Source: Acetatifactor sp.
Lineage (GTDB): Bacteria > Bacillota > Clostridia > Lachnospirales > Lachnospiraceae
Length of the DNA stretch: 61,626 bases
Assembly: GCA_024693365.1 (NCBI GenBank)
Contig: JAILLF010000001.1
Location: forward strand, 1-61,626
Direction: 5' to 3'
The notes under the pieces are model-generated. The model was not told the DNA's origin and made no database searches. It saw only the letters and a list, made by a program, of their open reading frames with translations. Positions 8,207-16,789 of the stretch are shown here, in pieces; position 1 is the stretch's first letter; each line of letters begins with the position of its first letter. The position numbers and the translations under genes were made by a program.

Positions 8207-9493
8207 TTATTCACTAACGGAATTTGCAATCAGAGCGTCTGCCAGGTTCTTGTCATACCAATCAAGCGTTCTCCTGTTAAAGATACCAAAGTTTTCGCCC
8301 GTGGTATTATAGCATCCGTTATCCCACCAGAAGCACTTGATGCCACAGTCATTCATGGCACTCAAATAATCTGTCGCCCACTTGATGACCTCCTCAGATT
8401 TGCCCTTGTTCACAGCGCCAAATTCCGTAACGATCACGGGAACGTCCTTCTTCAGGAAGAAATTGTTTAGCTGCTTGAGCGTGTTAACGATGGAAGCGCG
8501 CTGCGAGCCGTCCCAGGTATCATAGAAGCTTGCATCCGTACCCGCATACGTGAAGAAATACGGCGTGTACATATGGACTGCCACCGCCACGTAATTATCT
8601 TCCGGAACCTTGAAATCCTGGATTGCAGTATATCCCGCATTATTGCCATAGGTGCAAAGAATCAGGATTCTCTTTTCATTATTTCCGCCGGTACTGCGAA
8701 CGGCATCCACAAAGGCCTGATTCATGCGGTTGATGATCTCACGCTCCTGCTTGGTCCCGCCATTCCACTCTTCTGCCGTACCCTTGTTTCTGGGCTCATT
8801 CATGCCTTCAAACATCAGTCTTTCATCATAATCCTTAAAGCGCTCTGCCACCTGCGTCCAGATTGCCGTCAGCTCTTTCGTCACGGCCTCTTCCTTTTCA
8901 GCAGTTGGCTTCAGCCAAAAGTCCGGTTCGTGATGCGTATCGATCAGCACGTACAGGCCCGCATTCAGCGCATAATCCACAATCTCCTGAACGCGATCCA
9001 GCCACTTTTCGTTTATGACGTAATCCGGTGCTTTGCCAACGTGCTCGGCAAACGTAATGGGAATTCTAACGGCATTAAATCCCTGCGCGGCGATCGCGTC
9101 AAACATCTCCTGCGTAGTTTTGGGATTTCCCCAATACGTTTCCGAACTCAAGCTGGAGCCCGCGCCAATCGCGTCGAGGGTATTTCCCAAATTCCATCCG
9201 ATCTTTATGTGAGAAAAAAGTTCAAAGACGGCAGATCTGTCTGCAACAAACGGCTCCTTGGGTTCCTGTGTCTTTAGTTCCTGTGAAGCGGATTCCTGTG
9301 TGGAAGCTTCCACTGTAGAAGACTCCTCCGAAGCTGATTCCGAAGATACCGACTCCTCTGAACTGGAAACAGTCTCTTCGCTCGTCTTTGTCACGGATCC
9401 GTTTCCGTTCTCACATCCCCCCAAAAATAACGTTGCCATCATCGCGATAGAAAAAATAGCCATCATTCCTTTTTTTTGAATTCTTTTTCTCAT
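8207..9493 (-). CDS. GH5 endoglucanase-type lipoprotein
   Basis: A 428-residue surface lipoprotein that should cut beta-1,4-glucans or related hemicelluloses. The signal peptide ends in a lipobox LFLGGC. A Ser/Glu/Thr-rich linker (about residues 28-78) tethers the catalytic barrel. GWNLGNTLDA is the typical GH5 entry motif and suggests subfamily 4; FEGMNEP carries the acid/base Glu and VTEFGA the nucleophile Glu; DTHHEPD and the late WWDNG motif are also family features. The gene has its own terminator and follows the terminator of the nine-gene transporter locus, so it is probably transcribed separately. Its place next to two sugar importers fits a role in feeding them oligosaccharides, which is inference. 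Confidence 0.92.
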   Translation of the reverse strand: MRKRIQKKGMMAIFSIAMMATLFLGGCENGNGSVTKTSEETVSSSEESVSSESASEESSTVEASTQESASQELKTQEPKEPFVADRSAVFELFSHIKIGWNLGNTLDAIGAGSSLSSETYWGNPKTTQEMFDAIAAQGFNAVRIPITFAEHVGKAPDYVINEKWLDRVQEIVDYALNAGLYVLIDTHHEPDFWLKPTAEKEEAVTKELTAIWTQVAERFKDYDERLMFEGMNEPRNKGTAEEWNGGTKQEREIINRMNQAFVDAVRSTGGNNEKRILILCTYGNNAGYTAIQDFKVPEDNYVAVAVHMYTPYFFTYAGTDASFYDTWDGSQRASIVNTLKQLNNFFLKKDVPVIVTEFGAVNKGKSEEVIKWATDYLSAMNDCGIKCFWWDNGCYNTTGENFGIFNRRTLDWYDKNLADALIANSVSE

Positions 9494-9582
9494 CGTAAAA
9501 CCACCATTTCTTTCTAAATGATATCTACTAAAACATTACGTCCTGCCACCCGGGTCATCGACGTAAGTCATTTGGAATAAGT

Positions 9583-9620
9583 ATAAAATAAGGGATGGAG
9601 TCCCGGAAACACCATCCCCT
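9583..9620 (-). terminator. Terminator of the transporter locus
   Basis: Minus-strand AGGGGATGG and CCATCCCTT arms, then TTATTTTATA. It lies 35 bases after the stop of the binding-protein gene and ends the 9655-23121 locus. Confidence 0.75.
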
Positions 9621-9654
9621 ATATATACGTAATTAAATTATAGTATGCAACTAA

Positions 9655-11178
9655 TTACTTGTTAGCCTCGTCGATTGCGGTCATAAACTCTGCTTTGTGA
9701 GCTTCGATGATCTCGGAGATAGGCGGGCAGTTAGGATATACAAGATAAGTCATCCAGTTACCCATATCGATTGCAGGAATCAGGCCATGATAGGTAACCA
9801 TACCCTTGGTGGTCATCATATCCAGAGTCTCATTGATTGCACGCAAATCACTAACTACGCCATTAGCATACTGGTTCTTCCATGCCTTGTAATCTTCGAA
9901 TCCAGGAAGATTTACGTTAGCATCGGTGTAAAGGTTCCAAGCGAATGCGATCTTCCAAGCCTTGTCATCGCTGTAGTTGCCAGGGATACACATAAGGTTG
10001 TTATCCCAGCAGTTGGTGTAATCGCTCATGGAAGGTCCCTTCGGGAACATTACGAAACCAACGGGATCGGTCATACCAGGGTTGGTAAGATTGCCGTCTG
10101 CATCATAAGCAGGCTTCAGATCGTTGTTCATCAGGTAAGCCTGATCGGGAAGGAATACGAACTCACCGTTCAGGAATGCGTTCTTGTAGTAATCCCACTC
10201 AGAACCTTCGGGATCCTGCAGACGATACTCGGTGAACATGTCTCTTGCCCAGTTAAGGCCTTCAACGGTCTTAGGATCGTCAATCTTGTAAACGAACTTG
10301 CCGCTAGCGTCCTTACCAACGAACTCACCGCCGTTGGAGTAAACAGCCTGCTCGGTAAATACGCCGTTGTTGCATCCGAATGCGTATACTTCGTAAACGC
10401 CATCGTTGTTCTTATCCTGTCTAACCTTCTTACAGATCTCTTCGAACTTGTCAAAGGTCCACTGACCATTCTTCTGGAGATCATAGATCTCTTCAGGATC
10501 AACGCCAGCTTCCTTCAGCAGTCTCTCGTTGAAGTACATACCGGTACGAGGCTCAGAGTAGTCGCCGTACATAGCGTAGATTGCATCGCCGTACTTGAAC
10601 AGCTCGTGAGTCTTGTTCAGCTGGAACTTCTTAGCGCTGAAATCAAGGCAGCTAAGCTTAGACAGATCCTTCATCAGGCCACTTGACATTGCAGACATAA
10701 CTGCGGGATCTCTTCTAAGAACCCAAACATAGTTAGCGCCGTCATCGGGAGCGGATGCATAATCTACGAACTTCTGAGGAGTATCACCCCACTCATCCAA
10801 CTTCTCCTGATGGATCTTGAAGTTGTAAGTGGTCTGGATCCAATCCAGATACTCTTCCTTAGCTTCATCATACTCGGTCTTAGCTCCGTCGTCATCAGCA
10901 GGAGGCCACGTAGACCACCAGTCACGGATAACGATCTCCATGCCGCCAAGATCGTAAACGTTACCATTCTCATCCTTCAGAATGGTATACTTGGATACTT
11001 CAGTTTCAGAAGAAGACTGTCCAGCATCGCTACTAGGCTTTACTTCGCTGCCACCCTGACTGGATGAAGCATCAGTGCTGCCGTCTGCGGGAGTCTTTCC
11101 GTCACATGCTGCAAGACTAGCAATCATGGTCGTTGCCAATGCAGCTGCCATCAGTTTCTTGAACATTTTACTCTTCAT
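9655..11178 (-). CDS. Sugar ABC transporter substrate-binding lipoprotein
   Basis: A 507-residue extracellular solute-binding protein of the family 1 type. The signal peptide ends in SLAAC, a lipobox, followed by a Ser-rich linker to about residue 65. The mature part has the usual two-lobed pattern, with the MYFNERLLKEAGVDPEEIYD and TWTFDKFEEICKKV segments; many Trp and Tyr residues suit sugar stacking. An AGGAGG lies seven bases before the ATG. The 88 bases upstream, after the permease gene, can form an imperfect GTCCG/CGGAC stem-loop, of the kind that often lets the binding protein be made in excess. It is last in the locus and belongs with the permeases at 11267-13166. The ATPase is not encoded here and is presumably a shared MsmK-type subunit elsewhere. 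Confidence 0.93.
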   Translation of the reverse strand: MKSKMFKKLMAAALATTMIASLAACDGKTPADGSTDASSSQGGSEVKPSSDAGQSSSETEVSKYTILKDENGNVYDLGGMEIVIRDWWSTWPPADDDGAKTEYDEAKEEYLDWIQTTYNFKIHQEKLDEWGDTPQKFVDYASAPDDGANYVWVLRRDPAVMSAMSSGLMKDLSKLSCLDFSAKKFQLNKTHELFKYGDAIYAMYGDYSEPRTGMYFNERLLKEAGVDPEEIYDLQKNGQWTFDKFEEICKKVRQDKNNDGVYEVYAFGCNNGVFTEQAVYSNGGEFVGKDASGKFVYKIDDPKTVEGLNWARDMFTEYRLQDPEGSEWDYYKNAFLNGEFVFLPDQAYLMNNDLKPAYDADGNLTNPGMTDPVGFVMFPKGPSMSDYTNCWDNNLMCIPGNYSDDKAWKIAFAWNLYTDANVNLPGFEDYKAWKNQYANGVVSDLRAINETLDMMTTKGMVTYHGLIPAIDMGNWMTYLVYPNCPPISEIIEAHKAEFMTAIDEANK

Positions 11179-11266
11179 TTTTTTCCTCCTTTTTATATAT
11201 ATAACATGTCACTGTCCGTCGAGCACATATATCCGGGATGCACGCGGACGTGATATTATATATCCT

Positions 11267-12265
11267 TTACATTTTAATACCGGAACTGGACAAGCTTTCC
11301 ACAAATCCCTTCTGCGCAAACAGATACAGGATGATCAACGGAAGCAGGAACATCATGGTTCCGGCTGACAATACGGCGTTCGAATACGCCACGGATACGG
11401 AAGTCTTACTACCAACCAGGCGCGTCATGTATGCGCCCAATCCTTCTACCAGGCCGTTCAGCGTCGTGCTGAGCAAAGGCGTGGTGCCAAGGAACATGCT
11501 GGAGTAGAATCCGTCCGTCCACTGCCATACGTAAGCAAACAGGAAACAGGAAGTCAAGATCGGCTTTGCATCGGGAAGCATAATGCGAAGGAAGGTCTTC
11601 ATTGTGCCGCAACCGTCAACGTATGCAGCCTCTTCCAACTCCTTCGGAATGTTACGGAAGAACTGTCTTACCATGTAGATGTACAGGCCGTTCTTCAATC
11701 CCATGCACAGAAAACTCATCATAAAATAGGGTAAAACCGATCCCTTAAGGTTTATTGTATCACCAGTTATCAATTTTGACAATCCCAAAATATCAAAGAA
11801 TCTAAAATGCAGATGCAAAGATACCGAAACTGTCTGCGGAGGTACAAGGATTACCAGCATTACGCAGGCGAACCAGAACTTCTTGAACGGGAAGTCAAAC
11901 CTGGCAAATCCATATCCCACAATAGTGGTCATCGTCACCTGGATCACCGCGATCGCCAGCGACATGAAGAAGGAATTGAACAAGCTCTTCTGATAGTTCA
12001 TCAGTTTGGCAGCCAACTCATAGTTCGAGCTCGTGGGATGCGCAGGTATGGAAATAACGGTAGGATTATAGATGTCTCCTTCCGGCATGAAGCTAATGGA
12101 AATCTTGTTAAAGATCGGCTGAAGGATCAAAAAGCACATACCAAACAGAAGAATAAAACGGCAAATGCTGATACCATACTTCATTATGGTCTTCTTCAGC
12201 AGATATCCGTTGGACTTTCTATTTCTTACCCAAAAGTTGTCTTTCTTTACTTTCACCTTACTCAT
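11267..12265 (-). CDS. Sugar ABC transporter permease, MalG type
   Basis: A 332-residue inner-membrane permease with about six helices. The cytoplasmic EAA loop, which docks the ATPase, is at EELEEAAYVDGCGTMKTF followed by IMLPDAKP. The C-terminal ending GFVESLSSSGIKM is typical of MalG-like subunits. The N-terminal 35 residues are basic and cytoplasmic. The start overlaps the end of the MalF-type gene by eight bases (ATGAGTAA), with GGGGG just before it, so the pair is coupled. A loop of about 35 residues between the first two helices is longer than usual. It pairs with the 12258-13166 gene and probably with the binding protein downstream. Confidence 0.93.
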   Translation of the reverse strand: MSKVKVKKDNFWVRNRKSNGYLLKKTIMKYGISICRFILLFGMCFLILQPIFNKISISFMPEGDIYNPTVISIPAHPTSSNYELAAKLMNYQKSLFNSFFMSLAIAVIQVTMTTIVGYGFARFDFPFKKFWFACVMLVILVPPQTVSVSLHLHFRFFDILGLSKLITGDTINLKGSVLPYFMMSFLCMGLKNGLYIYMVRQFFRNIPKELEEAAYVDGCGTMKTFLRIMLPDAKPILTSCFLFAYVWQWTDGFYSSMFLGTTPLLSTTLNGLVEGLGAYMTRLVGSKTSVSVAYSNAVLSAGTMMFLLPLIILYLFAQKGFVESLSSSGIKM

Positions 12266-13166
12266 AATAGTAAACCCCCTTTGAGATCAGAAATGAAGTA
12301 ATTGCAATGAATGCCATTACCACCAGGAAGTACACCCAGGACATGGCGGAAGCCAGACCATAGTTCAACTGACCGGCCATGATTACCTGAATCTTTGAAA
12401 TCAGCTCATTGTCAGATCTCATACTGAAGTCGATGATGGTATAAATCCAGTTTACCAGGAAAAGGGAACTGATCATGGGGAAGGTAATCTTCCAAAGTGC
12501 TTCCCATGCGGTACAACCCTCAATGTCAGCTGCCTCGTACATGCTGGACGAAATGGTCTGCAAACCGGACAGGAAAATAATGATCTGGATTCCGGAGGCG
12601 ATCGCCACGTCATAAATTCCGTCGATAACCTCAAACACCTTTTCAAATGCCCTGGTACCAACGCCGGCCGTCTTGAAGATTTCCTCAATCGCTCCCGTCA
12701 CGCTGATGCCGGAAGCTGCCTGTTCAATGGTATCAGCAAGCTGCGCCGCAACGGAGTTGTTGTCTTCAAGACCCAGAACGATGCCGGAGGACAAGATCAC
12801 GGGGAGGAAGAAAATTGCTCTCACAAGTGCCCTGCCGTGGAATTTCTGATTCAGGATCAATGCCACGAAGAAGCTGAAGACCATTACCGCAAAGGTATTG
12901 ATCACCATCTTTGTCATTACTTCCGTCAACTGTCTTACGAAATCGGCATCTATGGTAAAGGCATGATTAAACCATTTGATGCCTGCATAAGTCTGTACGA
13001 AAGAAGCCGGGCCCAGATCCACCTGACAAAAAGCCATGCTCAGCGATTGAATCAACGGTTTTATCATAAACATCAAAAAACCAAGAATGAACGGTGAGAT
13101 GAACAGGTAACCCGCTATCGCTTTACGTTTTTGAAGACCAGCTAATTTGCTCTTCTGTTTTTTCAT
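12258..13166 (-). CDS. Sugar ABC transporter permease, MalF type
   Basis: A 302-residue permease with six or so membrane helices. The EAA loop is SSMYEAADIEGCTAWEALW followed by ITFPMIS. An insert of about 65 residues (roughly 125-190, LEDNNSVAAQLADTIEQ onward) sits between membrane helices, probably outside the cell; most MalF-type subunits of this size lack it. It follows the DUF5696 gene by 32 bases and overlaps the MalG-type gene, so it is in the same operon. The substrate cannot be told from sequence; the flanking glycosidases suggest an oligosaccharide. Confidence 0.93.
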   Translation of the reverse strand: MKKQKSKLAGLQKRKAIAGYLFISPFILGFLMFMIKPLIQSLSMAFCQVDLGPASFVQTYAGIKWFNHAFTIDADFVRQLTEVMTKMVINTFAVMVFSFFVALILNQKFHGRALVRAIFFLPVILSSGIVLGLEDNNSVAAQLADTIEQAASGISVTGAIEEIFKTAGVGTRAFEKVFEVIDGIYDVAIASGIQIIIFLSGLQTISSSMYEAADIEGCTAWEALWKITFPMISSLFLVNWIYTIIDFSMRSDNELISKIQVIMAGQLNYGLASAMSWVYFLVVMAFIAITSFLISKGVYYYE

Positions 13167-13198
13167 AATTCACGATCCTTTCTAAATTTCTCAGTCTA

Positions 13199-16078
13199 TT
13201 ATCGAACGACGCGATAATCTCTCGCGGGTATTACTTTACCATCCACTTCCTGCGCTTCATTTCCATAGTTCACGTATACCTTTGTGCCGTCCGCATACGT
13301 GGTGCAGGCAAGATCATCGTTAAGCACCTTATGGTCCGTGATCTCCTGATGGAAGGTGTGTCCCAATTCCTTGTTGTATCGCTCATAGATGCTGAGCATC
13401 CTTTGATGCCAGGAATCGTAATTCGCTCCAAAATACTCATCGTACAAGGTCTTCTGTAATGCAAAAGGCGACTCCTTCATAAAGGTGAAGTACAATCCCG
13501 CGCCATATTCAACAGAAAGAAGAAGCTCTTTCTCAGGGTTAGCCGCCAGGTTTATGGGCTCACCTACGTAATTCTTGTAACCGTGAAGCGCGATCTGATA
13601 GAAAGGAATAAACTCATCAATGATCGTATATTCGCTTCCGTGGAAGTCCATGTTCGTGATGACGTCGCTGTGCACTGCGGCATACTCGTTACCACTGTTG
13701 ATCATAATCTTCGAATTCTTGGACATTTCAAGAAGCGTCTGTTCTTCCGTGTTCTTGGCCTTCTCTCTGGTCGTGATCTTCTTCATGTAATAATCGCCTG
13801 CCAAATCCTGTCCGATGTTACGGAAGGAAACGTTTGCGCCATAGCTTTGCGTTGCGTCAAACAGAGTATGCGCAATCTTGTTTGCCAGATCTGCGTGAAG
13901 CATGTAGTAGCTTTCAGAATTCTCTCTCTGGGCATACGTTATCTTACTGTACTGGTAGATCTCAGCCCTTTCACGACTGATAAATCTTGCCGCGTCAGCG
14001 AAGGAATTAAATCCATCCCAAAGCTTACTGTTGTACTCGAACAGCGTGACGCCGTCTAAGTAAAGGTCAATGCCAAGATTCTTTGCTTCCTGGGCAAGAT
14101 TGGTCAGATCCTTCTTGTTTCCGCAAGCGCTCACCAGTTTTACTTTCTTCATGATCTTCTGGCTTACGCCGCCGTTTGCCCATCCGGAAAGCTTCACGGA
14201 CAAGTTGTTGACACCGTCGTTCTTGAGCTCAGTGATCATGTCCTTCGCTTCTTTATAGGAGGTCAGCTTTATAGGTCTGCTGGTGGGAATTCCCAAAACC
14301 TGTCTGATCTTATCAGCTGCGGCAACAATCTCCACCACAACGGGAGCATCCGTCTCCTGATTAACGGCAAATGCCTCGGGGTTCTTTTCCTTCAGGTATT
14401 CGCTGTACTCCTTTGCCATGTCTACGTAGGATCCGGAGTTTACAAAATGATATCTCTGTTTTAACGACTCATCCGGAAGCTCCGGCATAAATACGTATAC
14501 TGCCGTATTTGCAACGGAACCAACGTCATATTGCTCACGAAGCACTGCGTGATAAGTGGTATTGACAAAATTGAAGCTGTTGTCTCTTCCGCCTACGTCC
14601 GCCTGAACGTATCCATAGGAGGAACCATCCTCCAAAATGCAAATGAAGGAATTGTCTCCCTTGGAAATACCGAAACAGTTAAAACTGCTTTTTGTCTCGT
14701 GAACCAACTCTTTTCTAACCAGGCCAGCATCCCAGCCATACATGTCTGAGTAATATGCTCTGGAGTTCTTACCCTTTCCATTGTTAAACCTGATGACTGC
14801 GCCACCGCCTTCGGGAACCATGAGGAAACCTTCGTCATCCTTGCTGCCGGCACCAAAATACGGCAGAATGGTAAGGGTGTAAATGGGATTGGCTGCCTTG
14901 TACTCTATTTCCTTATAAGGAATTTCAACTACAAGATCCTCACCATCCAAACGATAATATACGTTTACGTTGTACGCAGGCGTCTTGGAAGTGGTCTCAC
15001 GAGAACTCAGTGCCTTGTCTTCCTCATACTGCTCGGCAGTATATCCGGCTCTCTCAAAATACTTTGCGAACTCCTTCTTATACTGTTCCTTGGTCTTGGG
15101 ATCAAGTACGTAGATGATCTCTGTTTCGTACAGGGGATACATTGCCTTCAGTTCTTCTACGTTATCCTTTTTGCCAGGGTTGTTGATGTCGTATTTTTTA
15201 TAGAACATCTTCACGGTATCAGCATCGTCATCGTTTGCCCTGATCGCGTCAAGCCATTCCTTCATCTTCGGCTCTGTCAGTACCGGAGGAACCTGATATT
15301 CCTTTTCGATGGTACCGATGGAATACATCATCTTGATGTATTCGTTTGTAGCTTCGATCTGATATACGCCGTTTTGGATACTATTTTTATAGTTATTGTA
15401 CTTTGTCTCTGCGCCGGCTTCATTTGTGTATGACATCAAAAGCGTGGAATGCAGTTTGTTGTACTCATCCGTCTCAAAACCAACCAGCGGATCATCACCG
15501 ACTTCTTCATCCGTAGGAACGGAATGCCAAACGGCACCCGTGCTCTTAACCTCAATGTCAAACGCCGTCGTTATGGGATCCATCGTCAGCTTCAGCTTAT
15601 CATTTTCCAAGACAATGGGATCCTTGCCGCCGTCATAGGCGTTGATCTTGATCGCCGCTTCCTTTTCACCGCCGCTCTTCATGTGAAGAACCAGATACAC
15701 GCCGCCCAAAAGAATCAACGTAACTATCACGGGGAAGATCAAGCCCTTTAACCTGCTGATTGCAGCTTCGCTCAACAACGGCTTTTTGATCACGTTGTCT
15801 GCTGATTCCGTCTTGACAGCCTTCTTCGGAGCCGCCTTCTTTTCCTCAGTCTTCTTGACCTCGGCCTTTTTTTCATCAGCTTTTTTTGCGTCGGCTTTCT
15901 TTTCCTCAGCTTTTTTATCTTCCGGCTTCTTCTCAGAATCCTTGGCATCTGCGTTCTCAGCCTTCACTTCCTCGGGCTTCTTCTCATCTGCCTTCTGAGC
16001 TTCAGGCTTTTTCTCATCTGCCTTTTCAGCTTCCGGTTGCTCCAATTCAGATTTTTTGATTTCCTTATCTTCGTTCAT
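13199..16078 (-). CDS. DUF5696-type membrane-anchored protein, GH-like
   Basis: A 959-residue protein. Residues 1-105 are a cytoplasmic low-complexity tail of Lys, Glu and Ala with repeated KADEKK and EEKKA units. One membrane helix follows (LIFPVIVTLILLGGVYLVL). The outside part has a beta-rich domain beginning NDKLKLTMDPITTAF, then an alpha/beta region (about 600-890) that reads like a TIM barrel (KLSGWANGGV, GIDLYLDG, NVSFRNIGQDLAGDYY, NMDFHG), and a last beta domain (TTYADGTKVYVNYGNEAQ, IPARDYRV) as in many glycoside hydrolases. I recall this as DUF5696, which has no known function. A surface glycosidase or glycan-binding role is my inference; no catalytic pair is certain. It lies between the two permease sets. 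Confidence 0.7.
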   Translation of the reverse strand: MNEDKEIKKSELEQPEAEKADEKKPEAQKADEKKPEEVKAENADAKDSEKKPEDKKAEEKKADAKKADEKKAEVKKTEEKKAAPKKAVKTESADNVIKKPLLSEAAISRLKGLIFPVIVTLILLGGVYLVLHMKSGGEKEAAIKINAYDGGKDPIVLENDKLKLTMDPITTAFDIEVKSTGAVWHSVPTDEEVGDDPLVGFETDEYNKLHSTLLMSYTNEAGAETKYNNYKNSIQNGVYQIEATNEYIKMMYSIGTIEKEYQVPPVLTEPKMKEWLDAIRANDDDADTVKMFYKKYDINNPGKKDNVEELKAMYPLYETEIIYVLDPKTKEQYKKEFAKYFERAGYTAEQYEEDKALSSRETTSKTPAYNVNVYYRLDGEDLVVEIPYKEIEYKAANPIYTLTILPYFGAGSKDDEGFLMVPEGGGAVIRFNNGKGKNSRAYYSDMYGWDAGLVRKELVHETKSSFNCFGISKGDNSFICILEDGSSYGYVQADVGGRDNSFNFVNTTYHAVLREQYDVGSVANTAVYVFMPELPDESLKQRYHFVNSGSYVDMAKEYSEYLKEKNPEAFAVNQETDAPVVVEIVAAADKIRQVLGIPTSRPIKLTSYKEAKDMITELKNDGVNNLSVKLSGWANGGVSQKIMKKVKLVSACGNKKDLTNLAQEAKNLGIDLYLDGVTLFEYNSKLWDGFNSFADAARFISRERAEIYQYSKITYAQRENSESYYMLHADLANKIAHTLFDATQSYGANVSFRNIGQDLAGDYYMKKITTREKAKNTEEQTLLEMSKNSKIMINSGNEYAAVHSDVITNMDFHGSEYTIIDEFIPFYQIALHGYKNYVGEPINLAANPEKELLLSVEYGAGLYFTFMKESPFALQKTLYDEYFGANYDSWHQRMLSIYERYNKELGHTFHQEITDHKVLNDDLACTTYADGTKVYVNYGNEAQEVDGKVIPARDYRVVR

Positions 16079-16117
16079 TGTTCGCCCATCCTTCCACGTT
16101 ATCGGAATTAATTCCAG

Positions 16118-16774
16118 TTATAATGATCGGAATATTATTTCTCGTCCAAGAGAAATGAAATATGCAACGCCTTGGGAAATCATACTGAAGAATAGCAACA
16201 GCAGGAAGACGATAATCAGCATTGCCGCCAAACTTGCGATGGTAAAGAGTGCATTCTTCATCACGGAGAATTCATGGATCTGTCCCATGGCAAGTATGAT
16301 CCAGAAGAATACCCAGATCAAAGAGACTACGCTGAGCACGGAATAAAACTGCTTCTCTTCCGAAGTCACGACATTGCTCAAAATGATCAAAGGAAACTGA
16401 ATCAGGGGATAAGGCAAAAGGGAATAGCAGGTTGCAATGTATACGCTTCCCAATCTCCCCTTACCGTCAAACAACGTGGTCGTAGCCCAGTTACCGACAA
16501 CGAAGATGACAAGAGGGAAAAGGATACTCGCAATATGCAGGAAAATATTTACTTCCTCCCAGTAGATCGGCTCGATTACGAAGCTCGTAAACTGCAGCTT
16601 CATGAGCTTCGCCATAATCGTTAAGATCAAAATGACGTTTGCTGCTGCATATGAACCGCGTTTTTCATGAGACAGATCCCAGAAGCCATCCAGTGGGTGT
16701 GTTGCACAATAAAATGCGAACTTAAATGATTTCCAAAACTTCCTAAAACTTTCAATTCTTGCTGAAGTTAACAT
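16118..16774 (-). CDS. YIP1-family membrane protein
   Basis: A 218-residue integral membrane protein with about five helices (ANVILILTIMAKLMKL, IASILFPLVIFVVGNW, CYSLLPYPLIQFPLIIL, VVSLIWVFFWIILAMG, SLAAMLIIVFLLLLFF). The short N-terminus contains the GFWDLSHEKRGS motif before the first helix, and NWATTTLFDGKGRL and CYSLLPYP are typical of bacterial Yip1-domain proteins. A GGGAGG site precedes the ATG. It lies 16 bases after the propeller gene and 39 bases before the DUF5696 gene, inside the transporter locus. The bacterial family has no clear function; a role in assembling or spacing the transporter complex would fit the position but is a guess. Confidence 0.75.
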   Translation of the reverse strand: MLTSARIESFRKFWKSFKFAFYCATHPLDGFWDLSHEKRGSYAAANVILILTIMAKLMKLQFTSFVIEPIYWEEVNIFLHIASILFPLVIFVVGNWATTTLFDGKGRLGSVYIATCYSLLPYPLIQFPLIILSNVVTSEEKQFYSVLSVVSLIWVFFWIILAMGQIHEFSVMKNALFTIASLAAMLIIVFLLLLFFSMISQGVAYFISLGREIIFRSL

Positions 16775-16789
16775 AACGACCTCCCGGGG

